From Halopseudomonas sabulinigri (GTDB lineage Bacteria > Pseudomonadota > Gammaproteobacteria > Pseudomonadales > Pseudomonadaceae), in NCBI RefSeq assembly GCF_900105255.1, contig NZ_LT629763.1:682001-746000 (forward strand): a DNA stretch of 64,000 nucleotides, given 5' to 3'. This document shows, piece by piece, positions 48,140 through 58,767 of this stretch. The first letter of the stretch is position 1. Each line of letters begins with the position of its first letter. A program made the translations under genes and the position numbers. Under the pieces are notes generated by a model. The model searched no databases. It saw only the letters and a program-made list of their open reading frames with translations, and was not told the origin of the DNA.

Positions 48140-49342
48140 ATGAGTGTGTTTTCCCCGGTTGAACTGGCCCCGCGTGACCCCATCCTTGGTTTGAATGAAG
48201 CCTTTGGCGCCGACACCCGTGCCAACAAGGTCAATCTCGGCGTTGGGGTTTACTGCAACGAGGAAGGCAAGGTGCCGCTGCTGCGCGCCGTGCAGAAGGC
48301 TGAAGAAGCACGCGTTGCCGAACACGCTGCCCGCGCCTATCTGCCGATTGACGGCCTGGCGCCCTACGATCTGGCAGTGCAGAAGCTACTGTTCGGTACC
48401 GATTCTGCGCTGCTGCAGTCCGGCCGCTTGATTACCGCACAATCACTGGGCGGTACCGGTGCGCTCAAACTGGGCGCCGACTTTCTCTACCGTCAGGCCG
48501 AGAAACGTTTGGTTGCGATCAGCAACCCCAGTTGGGAAAACCACCGCTCGCTGTTTGAAGCGGCCGGTTATGAGGTCGTCGACTACCCCTACTACGATCC
48601 GGCCACCAATGGCTTGAATCTGGACGGCATGTTGGCCGGCCTAGAAGCCCTGCCGGAAGGCACAGTCGTGGTTCTGCACGCCTGCTGCCATAACCCGACC
48701 GGTGTTGATCTGGCGTTGGCCGACTGGGCAAAGGTGATCGACGTGGTTACCCGTCGCAAGCATGTACCCTTCCTCGACATAGCCTATCAGGGCTTTGGCG
48801 AAAATCTGGAAGATGACGCCTTTGCCGTGCGCCTGTTCGCCGAGTCTGGCCTGCCCTTCCTGGTTGCCAGCTCGTTCTCCAAGTCGTTCTCGCTGTACGG
48901 CGAGCGCGTTGGCGCCCTGACCATGGTCACCGCCGATCAAGGCGAAACAGCGCCGGTGTTGTCGCAGCTCAAACGCGTGATTCGCACTAACTATTCCAAC
49001 CCGCCGACGCACGGTGCCAAGGTAGTCGCGTCGGTACTCAACTCGCCAGAGCTGTATCAGCTGTGGGAAGAAGAGCTGGCCGAAATGCGCGACCGTATCC
49101 GCGACATGCGCATAGCGCTGGTCGAGAAGCTGCAGGCCGCTGGCGTGCAGACCGACGTCGATTTCATTCAGCGTCAGCGTGGCATGTTCTCCTACTCCGG
49201 TTTGACCAAGGAGCAGGTAGCGCGCCTGGCCGATGAGTTTGGAATCTACGCCGTGAGCAGTGGGCGCATCTGCGTAGCCGCATTGAACACCAGCAATATT
49301 GACGCTGTCGCCAGTGCCATGGCCGCTGTGATGAAGGACTGA
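48140..49342 (+). CDS. Aromatic/aspartate aminotransferase, class I PLP
   Basis: A 400-residue fold-type I aminotransferase of the AspC/TyrB group. The PLP-Lys motif S-S-F-S-K-S-F-S-L-Y-G-E-R is near 252-264; C-H-N-P-T-G-x-D and the N-Y-S-N-P-P substrate segment are present. The C-terminal R-x-G-M-F-S-Y-S-G-L contains a substrate-binding Gly/Arg region. It may transaminate aromatic amino acids or aspartate; sequence alone does not separate these. The start at 48140 (MSVFSPVEL) is the family N-terminus; a longer frame is not homologous. tRNA-Asn follows. Confidence 0.92.
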   Translation: MSVFSPVELAPRDPILGLNEAFGADTRANKVNLGVGVYCNEEGKVPLLRAVQKAEEARVAEHAARAYLPIDGLAPYDLAVQKLLFGTDSALLQSGRLITAQSLGGTGALKLGADFLYRQAEKRLVAISNPSWENHRSLFEAAGYEVVDYPYYDPATNGLNLDGMLAGLEALPEGTVVVLHACCHNPTGVDLALADWAKVIDVVTRRKHVPFLDIAYQGFGENLEDDAFAVRLFAESGLPFLVASSFSKSFSLYGERVGALTMVTADQGETAPVLSQLKRVIRTNYSNPPTHGAKVVASVLNSPELYQLWEEELAEMRDRIRDMRIALVEKLQAAGVQTDVDFIQRQRGMFSYSGLTKEQVARLADEFGIYAVSSGRICVAALNTSNIDAVASAMAAVMKD

Positions 49343-49420
49343 GCAATCAGGTAGAACTGCTTTAACTGGTTTCAAGGCGTTGACTTTAATCATTATTTTG
49401 ATAAAGTGCGCAGCGTCCGA

Positions 49421-49496
49421 TCCGCGATAGCTCAGTTGGTAGAGCAAATGACTGTTAATCATTGGGTCCCAGGTTCGAGTCCTGGTCGCGGAGCCA
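49421..49496 (+). tRNA. tRNA-Asn (GTT)
   Basis: A 76-base cloverleaf with acceptor stem TCCGCGA/TCGCGGA and encoded CCA; the anticodon loop CTGTTAA gives GTT. A strong terminator follows within 10 bases. Confidence 0.95.
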
Positions 49497-49501
49497 AATT
49501 G

Positions 49502-49529
49502 AAAAACCCCGGTTGATCCGGGGTTTTTT
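49502..49529. terminator. Terminator after tRNA-Asn
   Basis: An 11-base stem AAAAACCCCGG / CCGGGGTTTTT with a 5-base loop and T6. It also ends the minus-strand SDR gene, whose stop is at 49541. Confidence 0.9.
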
Positions 49530-49540
49530 ATTGCCTGTTT

Positions 49541-51313
<1,773 letters not shown>

Positions 51314-51314
<1 letters not shown>

Positions 51315-52408
51315 CAGCCCTGCCCTCCCTGAATACGACGAATACGGTGGCGAATAAAGAATTCCGAGGACGCCACGCAGATCACCAGAATCGCCTGGAT
51401 CAGCTGCACCATCGAGAAAGGAATCTGGTAGAACACCTGCAAACTGCGCCCCGCGACAAAGAGTGTGGCCACCAGCAGGGCCACCACGGTGGCGGCGATG
51501 GGTTGGTTACGCGCCAGAAAGGCGATCAGAATGCCGGAGAAGCCGTAGCCGGCGTAAAACGAATGGGTCAAGCGCCCTTCCTGCCCGGCGGTAACCATGA
51601 AACCGGCCAGCCCGGCGAGAGCACCGGAGAGCAGCACGGTACCCAGAATCACCCGAGTGACCGGCACGCCGACTGCCCGCGCCACCCCAGGACTGTTGTC
51701 GACGAAGCGCAAGTACAGACCCGCACGCGATACCCCGGTGAACCAGAGCACAAAGAGCGCGACCAGCATGGCAATCACCACCGCCAGGCTGAGACCGTCG
51801 AACAGTTCCGGCAAACGCTCGAACACCCGGTACTGCGGCGAATAGGGAAAGGAGTCACGCGGGTCTTTCCAGCTGCCGTACACCAGGTGCAGCAGAAAAT
51901 TGAGCGCAATGTAGTTGAGCATCAGCGTCGAGATGATCTCATTGACCTTGAGGTGCAATTTCAGCAGCGCCGGGGCCAGCGCCCACAGCAGACCGCACAC
52001 CAGCGCGCAGGCCATCATCAGCGGCAACCGTAGCGCCGGTGGCCCTATCTCGAACAGGGAGATGGCGGTCGCGCCAACGGCGCCCCAGATCATCTGGCCT
52101 TCCAGCCCCAGGTTCCAGAACCGCGCGCGGAACGCCAGGCAACCAGCCAGACCAACCATGATCAACGGCGCGGCCTGAAACAGTACCGCGCGAAGGCTTT
52201 GGTTATCGAACAGCGTGAGAATCACAAACTCGTTGAGCAGCTCACCCGCTGGCACGCCGGCGGCGACCAGAATCCCAGCGGAAATCAGCAGCCCCACCAC
52301 CAGCGCCAGGGCGATGACCAGCGCCTGCCAATACCAGGCCATCTGCTGCCGTACTTCCAGCGTGTAGCGCCGCGCCAGCAAGGGTTGAAAATTCGTTGCA
52401 TCAAACAT
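51314..52408 (-). CDS. Nucleoside-type ABC transporter permease (YufP/NupP-like)
   Basis: A 364-residue permease with about nine hydrophobic helices, a F-R-A-R-F-W-N-L-G-L-E-G-Q-M-I-W-G-A motif near 93-110 and V-G-V-P-V-T-R near 242-248, both family marks. It pairs with the second permease. Its start overlaps the end of the ATPase gene by 8 bases, so the operon is translationally coupled. Confidence 0.88.
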
Positions 52409-53921
52409 GGTTCACCATGGCCTGCCCTATCGCCTGGCGGTCTGCCGGTTGCGCAAACTCACCGATAATTCGTCCTGCCGACATCACGCCAATGCGGTCT
52501 GCCAGCGCCATAACTTCGTCCAGATCCTCGCTGATCAGCAGTACCGCCGCATCGGCATCGCGTGCACTGCGTAGCCGCTCGTGCACCGCCAGGGTGGCGC
52601 GCACATCCAGGCCGCGGCTGGGGCTGTGGACGATCACCAGTTGCGGTTGGCGGTTGAACTCGCGGGCGATCACCAGCTTTTGTGCGTTACCGCCCGATAA
52701 AAGCGCAGCCTTTTGCTGCAATGAGCGCACGCCCTGCACGTCGAACTCGCTGACCGCCGCCGCGGTATCGGCGTCGATTCGACCGCGGCGTAAATACCAG
52801 AAAGGCCCGTAGCGTCCGCTGTGGATTTCGCCCATGGCAAAGTTGTCGCTGATCGACAGCGGCGCAGCCAGCGCGGCGCTGTAGCGGTCCGCCGGGATAC
52901 AGGCGATGCCCAGTTCGCGGCGGCGTGCCGCACTCAGGCTACTCAACTCACCCTCGCCTATCAGCGTCATACGGCCGCTGACGGGTTCCGGCAGCCCCAT
53001 CAGCGCATTGGCCAATTCACTCTGGCCGTTGCCACCAACGCCGGCGATGCCATATATCTCACCCGCGCGCAGGCTTAGATTCACGCCGCGCAATACCGGG
53101 TTGCTGGGATCGCTCGAATGCAGCTCGCTGACCTTGAGGCGCACCTCTCCAGCGGCACGGCTGGCCGGAATCTGCGGGGGCGTTGGAGCATCGCCCACCG
53201 TCAGCTTGACCAACTCGCCCACCGAAACCGATTGCGGCTTGAGACTGGCAACCGTGCGGCCGCTGCGCATGACCGTGACCTGGTCGGCGTAGCGCATCAC
53301 ATCGTTCATCTTGTGCGTCACCAGGATGACGGCAGCGCCCTCCTGCTGAGCAAAATGCTTGACCGTGGTCAGCAGGTTTTCTGCTTCCGCATCGGTGAGT
53401 ACTGCGGTGGGTTCATCTAGAATCAGGATGCGGGCACCGGCCAGCAGCACCTTGAGAATCTCAACGCGCTGCTGCTCGGCAACCGACAACTGATCAACCC
53501 GGGCAAAAGGATCAATACTGAAGCCCAGCTTGGCCGCCATGGCTTTGATGTCCTCGGCGGTCTGCTGCAAACGTTTGCGGTAACCGAGGGCCTGATCAGT
53601 GCGCAGGCCCAGGAGTATGTTTTCCGCAACGCTGAATGGCTTAACCAGCTTGAAGTGCTGATGCACCATGCCGATACCCTGGTTGGCAGCATCCAGTGGC
53701 CCCTTGAGGCGCACCGGATTATCGTCAATCAACAGCGACCCGGTCTCCGGTGCGTACAGCCCCGCGGCAATGTTCATCAATGACGACTTGCCTGCGCCGT
53801 TCTCACCCAGCAAGGCGTGCACCTCACCCCAGCAAGCGGTAAAAGACGCCTCTGAGAGAGCCTTGAAGCCGTCAAATGACTTGCTGACGGCGTCCAGTTG
53901 GATCGCGTTGGTATGACTCAT
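52401..53921 (-). CDS. ABC transporter ATPase, double-domain (YufO/NupO-like)
   Basis: A 506-residue ATPase with two nucleotide-binding domains. The first (about 10-240) has Walker A G-E-N-G-A-G-K-S-S-L and Walker B L-I-L-D-E-P-T; the second (about 260-500) has a degenerate G-V-G-G-N-G-Q-S-E-L Walker A, with L-S-G-G-N-A-Q-K signature, as in ribose/nucleoside-type importers. The start at 53921 overlaps the BMP gene stop (ATGA), with AGGGAG upstream. It powers uptake by the adjacent permeases. Confidence 0.9.
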   Translation of the reverse strand: MSHTNAIQLDAVSKSFDGFKALSEASFTACWGEVHALLGENGAGKSSLMNIAAGLYAPETGSLLIDDNPVRLKGPLDAANQGIGMVHQHFKLVKPFSVAENILLGLRTDQALGYRKRLQQTAEDIKAMAAKLGFSIDPFARVDQLSVAEQQRVEILKVLLAGARILILDEPTAVLTDAEAENLLTTVKHFAQQEGAAVILVTHKMNDVMRYADQVTVMRSGRTVASLKPQSVSVGELVKLTVGDAPTPPQIPASRAAGEVRLKVSELHSSDPSNPVLRGVNLSLRAGEIYGIAGVGGNGQSELANALMGLPEPVSGRMTLIGEGELSSLSAARRRELGIACIPADRYSAALAAPLSISDNFAMGEIHSGRYGPFWYLRRGRIDADTAAAVSEFDVQGVRSLQQKAALLSGGNAQKLVIAREFNRQPQLVIVHSPSRGLDVRATLAVHERLRSARDADAAVLLISEDLDEVMALADRIGVMSAGRIIGEFAQPADRQAIGQAMVNHV

Positions 53922-55015
53922 TGCTGGGTAATCACTCCCTTCACGAACCAGTCCATTGACCACAGCTGACCGTCGTCCAGGCTCTCGCCTTCAGCAGCCT
54001 TGACGTTGCCGTCACGGTCGGAGATCGGGCCGGCGTAGATCAGCTTCTCGCCGTTGAGCAGCTCTTCACGCGCCGCCATGATCTTGGCCTTGTCTTCTTC
54101 GCTCACCGCCTTGCCGCAGCAAGCCACGTCAGTACCGCCCTGCTCCATCGACAGCAGCGCACCGTTTTCAGCCGGCTTCCAGTTACCTGCCATGATTTTC
54201 TTCAGTTCAGGTGCCAGGAAGCGATCCCAAACCCAGACGGAAGAGCATACGGTGGCTTCTGGCGCGAACTCGCTCATGTCGCGGTGGTGACCGGTACCAT
54301 GCACGCCCCGCTCCTGGGCAACGATCTGCGGGGTTGGGCTGTCTACGTGCTGGCCGATAACATCAGCGCCCTGGTCGATCAAGGCGGTCGCTGCAGCGCG
54401 CTCTTTAACCGGATCGTTCCAGGCGCCGGTGTAGATCACGGTAACGGTGGCATCCGGGTTGATCTGCTGCGCGCCCATTGCGAAGGCGTTGACCGTCCAG
54501 TTCACCTGGCCAAAGGGGTTGGCTGCGACAAAGCCCAGCTTGCCGGTGGGCGATGCGGCGCCCGCCGCCATGCCACACAGGTACTGGCTTTCATAGGTGC
54601 GACCGTAGAAGGATTCCAGGTTGTCGGAATTGGTGGTGCCGGAGCCATTCAGGAAGGCAACATCCGGGTACTTGTCGGCCAGCTCCTTGAACGTATCGGA
54701 GTAGCCAAACGCTGTACCAATAATGATGTTGGAGCCACGCTGAATCAGACGCTCAACCGTGGGTTTGATGGCCGAGGCCGTTTCCGGCACGCTCTCCACG
54801 TACTGGATCTTCTGATCGATGTCGTCTTCCAGACGCATACGCGCCTCATCAAAGGCCTGGGTCCAGCCGCCGTCGTTGCGCGGGCTGATGTAGAGCATGG
54901 CGATCTTCGCCGGGCCCTTCAGGGTAAAGCCTTCGTCCGCTGCCGAAGCAGAGTTCATCAGGCCGCACGCGGCCAGAGCACATACCGTGCCCGTAAGCAG
55001 TTTCTTCATTGCCAA
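53918..55015 (-). CDS. BMP-family substrate-binding lipoprotein-like protein
   Basis: A 365-residue periplasmic binding protein of the BMP/TmpC family. A signal peptide ends near residue 25 (N-S-A-S-A-A). The P-A-K-I-A-M-L-Y-I-S-P-R-N-D-G-G-W-T-Q segment near 35-53 is the family ligand-binding strand. BMP proteins bind nucleosides or nucleobases. Next to rut genes and an IPNS-like oxygenase it is expected to bring in a pyrimidine or nucleoside (inference). It is the third gene of the minus operon. Confidence 0.88.
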   Translation of the reverse strand: MAMKKLLTGTVCALAACGLMNSASAADEGFTLKGPAKIAMLYISPRNDGGWTQAFDEARMRLEDDIDQKIQYVESVPETASAIKPTVERLIQRGSNIIIGTAFGYSDTFKELADKYPDVAFLNGSGTTNSDNLESFYGRTYESQYLCGMAAGAASPTGKLGFVAANPFGQVNWTVNAFAMGAQQINPDATVTVIYTGAWNDPVKERAAATALIDQGADVIGQHVDSPTPQIVAQERGVHGTGHHRDMSEFAPEATVCSSVWVWDRFLAPELKKIMAGNWKPAENGALLSMEQGGTDVACCGKAVSEEDKAKIMAAREELLNGEKLIYAGPISDRDGNVKAAEGESLDDGQLWSMDWFVKGVITQQ

Positions 55016-55051
55016 AGTCCTTCTTGCGGTGGGTCTTGAGGTTTAAGCGCG

Positions 55052-55438
55052 TTACAGCATGTGATTGATCCGGAACACGTTGCCTTCCGGGTCCAACAGA
55101 ACCGCCTGATACCAGTTGTAATAGGTGGTATAGGGAGGCTTGATCAGGGTGGCGCCATGCTCGCAGGAAATCGGCACCATGCGGTCGACGTCGTCGGGGC
55201 TATCAACATCGATATTCAACAGAAACTTGCAGCCGCTGGTCTCGGCGTAATCGGCCAGGTGCAGCAGATCGTAGGCATCCGGTGCATTGAAGCCGATGCA
55301 GCAGCTGCCGGCGTCCAGACCGACAAAGATGGGCGAGCGGATGGCTTCTACTTCCGGGAAGCCGAATACGCGCTGATAGAAGCCGCTTAGGGCTTCGATG
55401 TCGCGGGCAAACACGTTTACGTAGGAAAGTTTGCTCAT
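55052..55438 (-). CDS. VOC/glyoxalase-family protein
   Basis: A 128-residue VOC protein starting M-S-K-L-S-Y-V-N-V-F-A-R-D. The closing V-L-L-D-P-E-G-N-V-F-R-I-N-H strand is the classic VOC end. A longer frame exists, but it would overlap the oxygenase gene and lacks homology; 55438 is the family start. The gene begins 2 bases after the oxygenase stop and precedes the BMP gene. The substrate is unknown; action on a product of the oxygenase is possible (inference). Confidence 0.75.
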   Translation of the reverse strand: MSKLSYVNVFARDIEALSGFYQRVFGFPEVEAIRSPIFVGLDAGSCCIGFNAPDAYDLLHLADYAETSGCKFLLNIDVDSPDDVDRMVPISCEHGATLIKPPYTTYYNWYQAVLLDPEGNVFRINHML

Positions 55439-55439
55439 A

Positions 55440-56447
55440 TCAGGCCACCTTGCTGCCGCCGAAGGTGGTCTGGCGCACAAACTTGGACTGCAGGTGGTCA
55501 CCTGAACTGACCGGTGCGTAGCGTGGATGCTCCCCTGCCGGCAGGCAGCTGGGCAAACATTCGACCATGACGTCGTAGTTCGGCTGATGGAAGAACACCA
55601 GCGACTGGCGCTGCTGATCACCTTCTACATCTTCCGGCGGGTTGACCACGCGGTGCAGCGTCGAGATCCACTGGTCGTTTGTCCACTGCATCATCAAATC
55701 GCCAATGTTGACCACAAAACCGTCTTCTACATAGGGCACATCGACCCACTCGCCTTCGCGGTTGCAGACCTGCAGACCACCCAGGGCGCCGTCCGGTTTG
55801 ACGATGGTCAGGCTACCGTAATCAGTGTGCGCGCCGGCGCGCAGCTGGCCTTCCTCGATACCTTCCTTTAGGTGCGGATAACGCAGGCTGCGGAACATGC
55901 TGATGTGCTTGTCGATCTTGTCGTCGAAGAAGTTTTCCGGCAGTTCCAGCGCCAGGGCGAAAATACGCATCAAGCTGCGCGCCAGATCTCCCATGGCGTC
56001 AAAGTACTCAGCGTAGGCCGCATCGAAGCCCGGCAGTGCGGTTGGCCATACGTTCGGCGCAAAATGCGGACCGGCCATGGCTTCGGAATAATAGGGCTCA
56101 TCCGGCACATTCAACGGGCCGATGGAGAAGGATTCTTTCAGGTCGCCGGGCGCAGCTTCTTCCATGGAGTAAGAAAGGCTTTCCTCTGCCACTGCACTGT
56201 AACCGCGCACCATGTCCGGACGCGGCCTGTTTGCCTTGCGTTTTTCCTCCATGGGCAGATCAAAGAACTCGGTCGTCAGCTGGCTGACGCGTTCTATCAG
56301 CTCGACAGGAATCTGATGCTGGGTAATGACCAGAAAACCGATGTCCCGGCATGCCTGATTGACGGCCTTGGCCACTGCGGTCTTGCCCTCAGGGCTACCG
56401 CTGAAATAGGGACCAAGATCGATGATGGGTACATATTGAAGCGTCAT
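55440..56447 (-). CDS. IPNS-like 2-oxoglutarate/Fe(II) oxygenase
   Basis: A 335-residue isopenicillin-N-synthase-like dioxygenase. The N-terminal P-I-I-D-L-G-P-Y-F segment opens the fold, and the iron triad H-x-D...H is visible in A-H-T-D-Y-G near 207-211 and L-H-R-V near 263-266, with R-x-S for 2-oxoglutarate in R-Q-S-L-V-F-F. Thymine-7-hydroxylase belongs to this superfamily. As first gene of the operon under the NtrC/RutR/sigma-54 module, it probably oxidises a pyrimidine or nucleoside so that it can enter the Rut pathway (inference). Confidence 0.85.
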   Translation of the reverse strand: MTLQYVPIIDLGPYFSGSPEGKTAVAKAVNQACRDIGFLVITQHQIPVELIERVSQLTTEFFDLPMEEKRKANRPRPDMVRGYSAVAEESLSYSMEEAAPGDLKESFSIGPLNVPDEPYYSEAMAGPHFAPNVWPTALPGFDAAYAEYFDAMGDLARSLMRIFALALELPENFFDDKIDKHISMFRSLRYPHLKEGIEEGQLRAGAHTDYGSLTIVKPDGALGGLQVCNREGEWVDVPYVEDGFVVNIGDLMMQWTNDQWISTLHRVVNPPEDVEGDQQRQSLVFFHQPNYDVMVECLPSCLPAGEHPRYAPVSSGDHLQSKFVRQTTFGGSKVA

Positions 56448-56555
56448 ACGATTGCATCCTCCGACTGAGTTCCGGAGTACACATCGCTGCGTCGCCGGAT
56501 CTGAAGAATCTGCAGGCAGTTAAAACCGCCCACCGTTTCAAACGAGGAAAACAAT

Positions 56556-56571
56556 TGCAGCAACTATGCCA
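56556..56571 (-). promoter_or_regulatory. Sigma-54 promoter of the oxygenase-transporter operon
   Basis: On the minus strand TGGCATAGTTGCTGCA gives GG-N10-GC and fits the -24/-12 consensus TGGCAC-N5-TTGCA with two substitutions. It lies 109 bases upstream of the oxygenase ATG. Confidence 0.72.
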
Positions 56572-56624
56572 AGAAAGCTTTTTTCAGCAATTACAGCAAC
56601 TTGAATAAAAAGCCTGGCTTATGT

Positions 56625-56640
56625 TTGATCAAATGGTCTG
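56625..56640. promoter_or_regulatory. RutR-like box upstream of the transporter operon
   Basis: TTGATCAAATGGTCTG: 11 of 14 defined positions match the known RutR palindrome TTGACCA-N2-TGGTCAA. It is 13 of 16 identical to the box in front of rutA. Confidence 0.65.
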
Positions 56641-56647
56641 ATTCAGA

Positions 56648-56662
56648 GCACCCGGTTTGTGC
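56648..56662. promoter_or_regulatory. NtrC-like site upstream of the transporter operon
   Basis: GCAC-N7-GTGC dyad, as in NtrC enhancers. It lies 7 bp from the RutR-like box, on the far side from the sigma-54 promoter. Confidence 0.65.
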
Positions 56663-56672
56663 GGGTAGCCCG

Positions 56673-56698
56673 AAAACGGGGCGACGGAGCCGTCGCCC
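56673..56698 (-). terminator. Terminator of rutR
   Basis: Stem GGGCGACGG / CCGTCGCCC (56679-56698 region) followed by GTTTTCG on the minus strand, 5 bases after the rutR stop. Confidence 0.7.
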
Positions 56699-56702
56699 GC
56701 AG

Positions 56703-57398
56703 TCAGTTGCGCGGGCAGATACCCTGCAACACCAACATCTTGAGATTTGCCAGGGTTTCAGCAAAGAAAGCAGGATCGTCCAGGGTGCGACCGGAGACGG
56801 CCTCAACCTGAACGCGGAAGTCAGCATAATGTTGCGTAGTGGCCCAAAGCGAAAAGATCAGGTGGTGTGGCTCGACCGGGGCCAGCTTGCCACTTTCAAT
56901 CCAGGCATTGATTACCGCCACCTTGGACTCGACGATCTCGCGCAGCGAGGTGCGCAGCTCTTCCAGCAACAAGGGGGCGCCCTGAATTACCTCCAGGCAG
57001 AACAACCGCGATTCCGCGGGATGATCACGCGACAGCTCCAATTTAACTTGAAGGTAGTCACCAATGGCCTCGACCGGGTCCTGCTCTACGCTAAACGCCT
57101 GCAATGGTCGCAGCCAGACCTCCATCAATTGCCGCAGCACATTGATGTACAACTCTTCCTTGGAGGCGAAGTAATAAAGCAGATTGGTTTTCGATACATC
57201 GGCCTGGCTGGCCACCTGATCGAGACTGGTGCCGTGCAGACCGTAGCGCGAAAAGATATCCAGCGCGGCTTCCATAATGGCGCTGCGCTTGGTTTCCATC
57301 AGCCGCTTGCGACGATTCAGCGTCGCCTCGCTCGGCACCCTGCTCCGCGCCTTGGGCTTCTTCGCCGGCGTGCCTGGGCGCTGTATCTGTTTGCTCAC
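56703..57398 (-). CDS. rutR: Pyrimidine-responsive TetR regulator RutR
   Basis: A 231-residue TetR-family repressor. The N-terminal helix-turn-helix holds F-S-R-Y-G-L-H-G-T-S-L-D-Q-V-A near 49-63 and N-L-L-Y-Y-F near 72-77. The effector domain shows W-L-R-P-L near 94-98 and the RutR-type S-L-W-A-T-T-Q-H-Y-A-D-F near 184-195. In E. coli RutR senses uracil and thymine. It is divergent from rutA, with NtrC-like, RutR-like and sigma-54 sites between them. The same arrangement upstream of the oxygenase operon suggests it also controls that operon. Confidence 0.9.
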   Translation of the reverse strand: MSKQIQRPGTPAKKPKARSRVPSEATLNRRKRLMETKRSAIMEAALDIFSRYGLHGTSLDQVASQADVSKTNLLYYFASKEELYINVLRQLMEVWLRPLQAFSVEQDPVEAIGDYLQVKLELSRDHPAESRLFCLEVIQGAPLLLEELRTSLREIVESKVAVINAWIESGKLAPVEPHHLIFSLWATTQHYADFRVQVEAVSGRTLDDPAFFAETLANLKMLVLQGICPRN

Positions 57399-57504
57399 GG
57401 GTTATCAGCCTCATTCCTTGGTGTGCGCATTCTACCCCCTTGCGCCCTATGCAACTCAAGCCCCGGATTTTAATCATGCGCTTGCCCCAATTCGGACCGG
57501 CCGC

Positions 57505-57519
57505 GCACAAACCAAGTGC
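57505..57519. promoter_or_regulatory. NtrC-like site upstream of rutA
   Basis: GCAC-N7-GTGC dyad, 76 bases before the sigma-54 promoter, at the place expected for an NtrC enhancer of nitrogen-starvation control. Confidence 0.65.
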
Positions 57520-57526
57520 TCTAACT

Positions 57527-57542
57527 TGGACTAAATGGTCTG
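57527..57542. promoter_or_regulatory. RutR-like box between rutR and rutA
   Basis: TGGACTAAATGGTCTG matches 10 of 14 defined positions of the RutR palindrome. It lies 7 bp after the NtrC-like dyad. Confidence 0.6.
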
Positions 57543-57595
57543 TAATAAGCAGCAAGTTAAATGCAACTACTTGATAAATATATAAAACGCAATTC

Positions 57596-57611
57596 TGGCA
57601 CGCTTGATGCT
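57596..57611 (+). promoter_or_regulatory. Sigma-54 promoter of rutABCDEF
   Basis: TGGCACGCTTGATGCT has TGGCAC at -24 and GC at -12 with GG-N10-GC spacing. It lies 67 bases upstream of the rutA ATG. Confidence 0.75.
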
Positions 57612-57678
57612 GTTCTCTCGTCACCAAGCGGCACGCCGTGTCGCTACCGAATTGATAGCAGAACCTGAGGGCACAGCA

Positions 57679-58767
57679 ATGAACGTAGGCATCTTCATCC
57701 CCATAGGCAATAACGGCTGGCTGATCTCAAAAAACGCGCCGCAATACATGCCGACCTTTGACCTGAACAAAACCATCGTTCAGCGCGCCGAGCATTACGG
57801 CTTCGAGTTCGCGCTGTCGATGATCAAGCTGCGCGGCTTTGGTGGTGAGACCGAGTTCTGGGAGCACAACCTGGAATCCTTCACCCTGATGGCCGGCCTC
57901 GCTGCCGTCACCGAGCGCATCCAGTTGTTTGCCACCGCCGCCACGCTGACCATTCCGCCAGCGATCGTTGCACGTATGGCCTCCACCATCGATTCCATCT
58001 CCCACGGCCGCTTTGGCGTCAACCTGGTAACCGGCTGGCAGAAGCCGGAGTACTCGCAAATGGGCCTGTGGCCCGGCGATGAGTTCTTTGCCAACCGTTA
58101 TGACTACCTCAGCGAATATGCCACTGTGCTGCGCGATCTGTGGAGCACCGGCACCAGCGACTTCAAGGGCGAGCACTTCCAGATGGACGACTGCCGCGTG
58201 AGCCCAAAACCCCAGGCCGACATGAAGATCATCTGCGCAGGCCAAAGCGAAGCCGGCATGGCCTTTACCGCCAAGTTCGCCGATTACAACTTCTGCTTCG
58301 GCAAGGGCGTAAACACCCCGAAAGCCTTCGCTCCCACGGTAGAACGTCTGGAAAAGGCCACCGCCGATTCCGGCCGCGATGTGACCTCGGTTGCACTCTT
58401 CATGGTTATTGCCGATGAGACCGACGAAGCCGCCCGCGCCCGCTGGGAATCCTACAAGGACGGCGTCGATGAAGAAGCCGTGGCCTGGCTGGGCGCGCAG
58501 GGCGCCGCCGACACCAAGTCCAAGGGCGATACCAACATTCGTCAGATGGCCGACCCTACTTCAGCGGTGAACATCAACATGGGCACCCTAGTCGGCTCCT
58601 TCGAGAACGTTGCCAAAATGCTCGATGAAATTGCTGAAGTGCCCGCCACCAGTGGCGTAATGCTGACCTTTGACGACTTTGTCGAAGGCATCGAGAACTT
58701 CGGCCAGAAGATTCAGCCGCTGATGAAGAGCCGCAAACACGTTATCGACATGCTGGAGAGCGCGTAA
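57679..58767 (+). CDS. rutA: Pyrimidine monooxygenase RutA
   Basis: A 362-residue luciferase-like flavin monooxygenase with [13 protein letters not shown] at the start, F-W-E-H-N-L-E-S near 62-69 and N-L-V-T-G-W-Q near 115-121. It opens the uracil ring with O2 and reduced FMN. The start at 57679 has GAGGG upstream; an upstream frame is not homologous. Its TAA overlaps the ATG of rutB. It is the first gene of the operon downstream of the NtrC/RutR/sigma-54 region. Confidence 0.95.
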   Translation: MNVGIFIPIGNNGWLISKNAPQYMPTFDLNKTIVQRAEHYGFEFALSMIKLRGFGGETEFWEHNLESFTLMAGLAAVTERIQLFATAATLTIPPAIVARMASTIDSISHGRFGVNLVTGWQKPEYSQMGLWPGDEFFANRYDYLSEYATVLRDLWSTGTSDFKGEHFQMDDCRVSPKPQADMKIICAGQSEAGMAFTAKFADYNFCFGKGVNTPKAFAPTVERLEKATADSGRDVTSVALFMVIADETDEAARARWESYKDGVDEEAVAWLGAQGAADTKSKGDTNIRQMADPTSAVNINMGTLVGSFENVAKMLDEIAEVPATSGVMLTFDDFVEGIENFGQKIQPLMKSRKHVIDMLESA

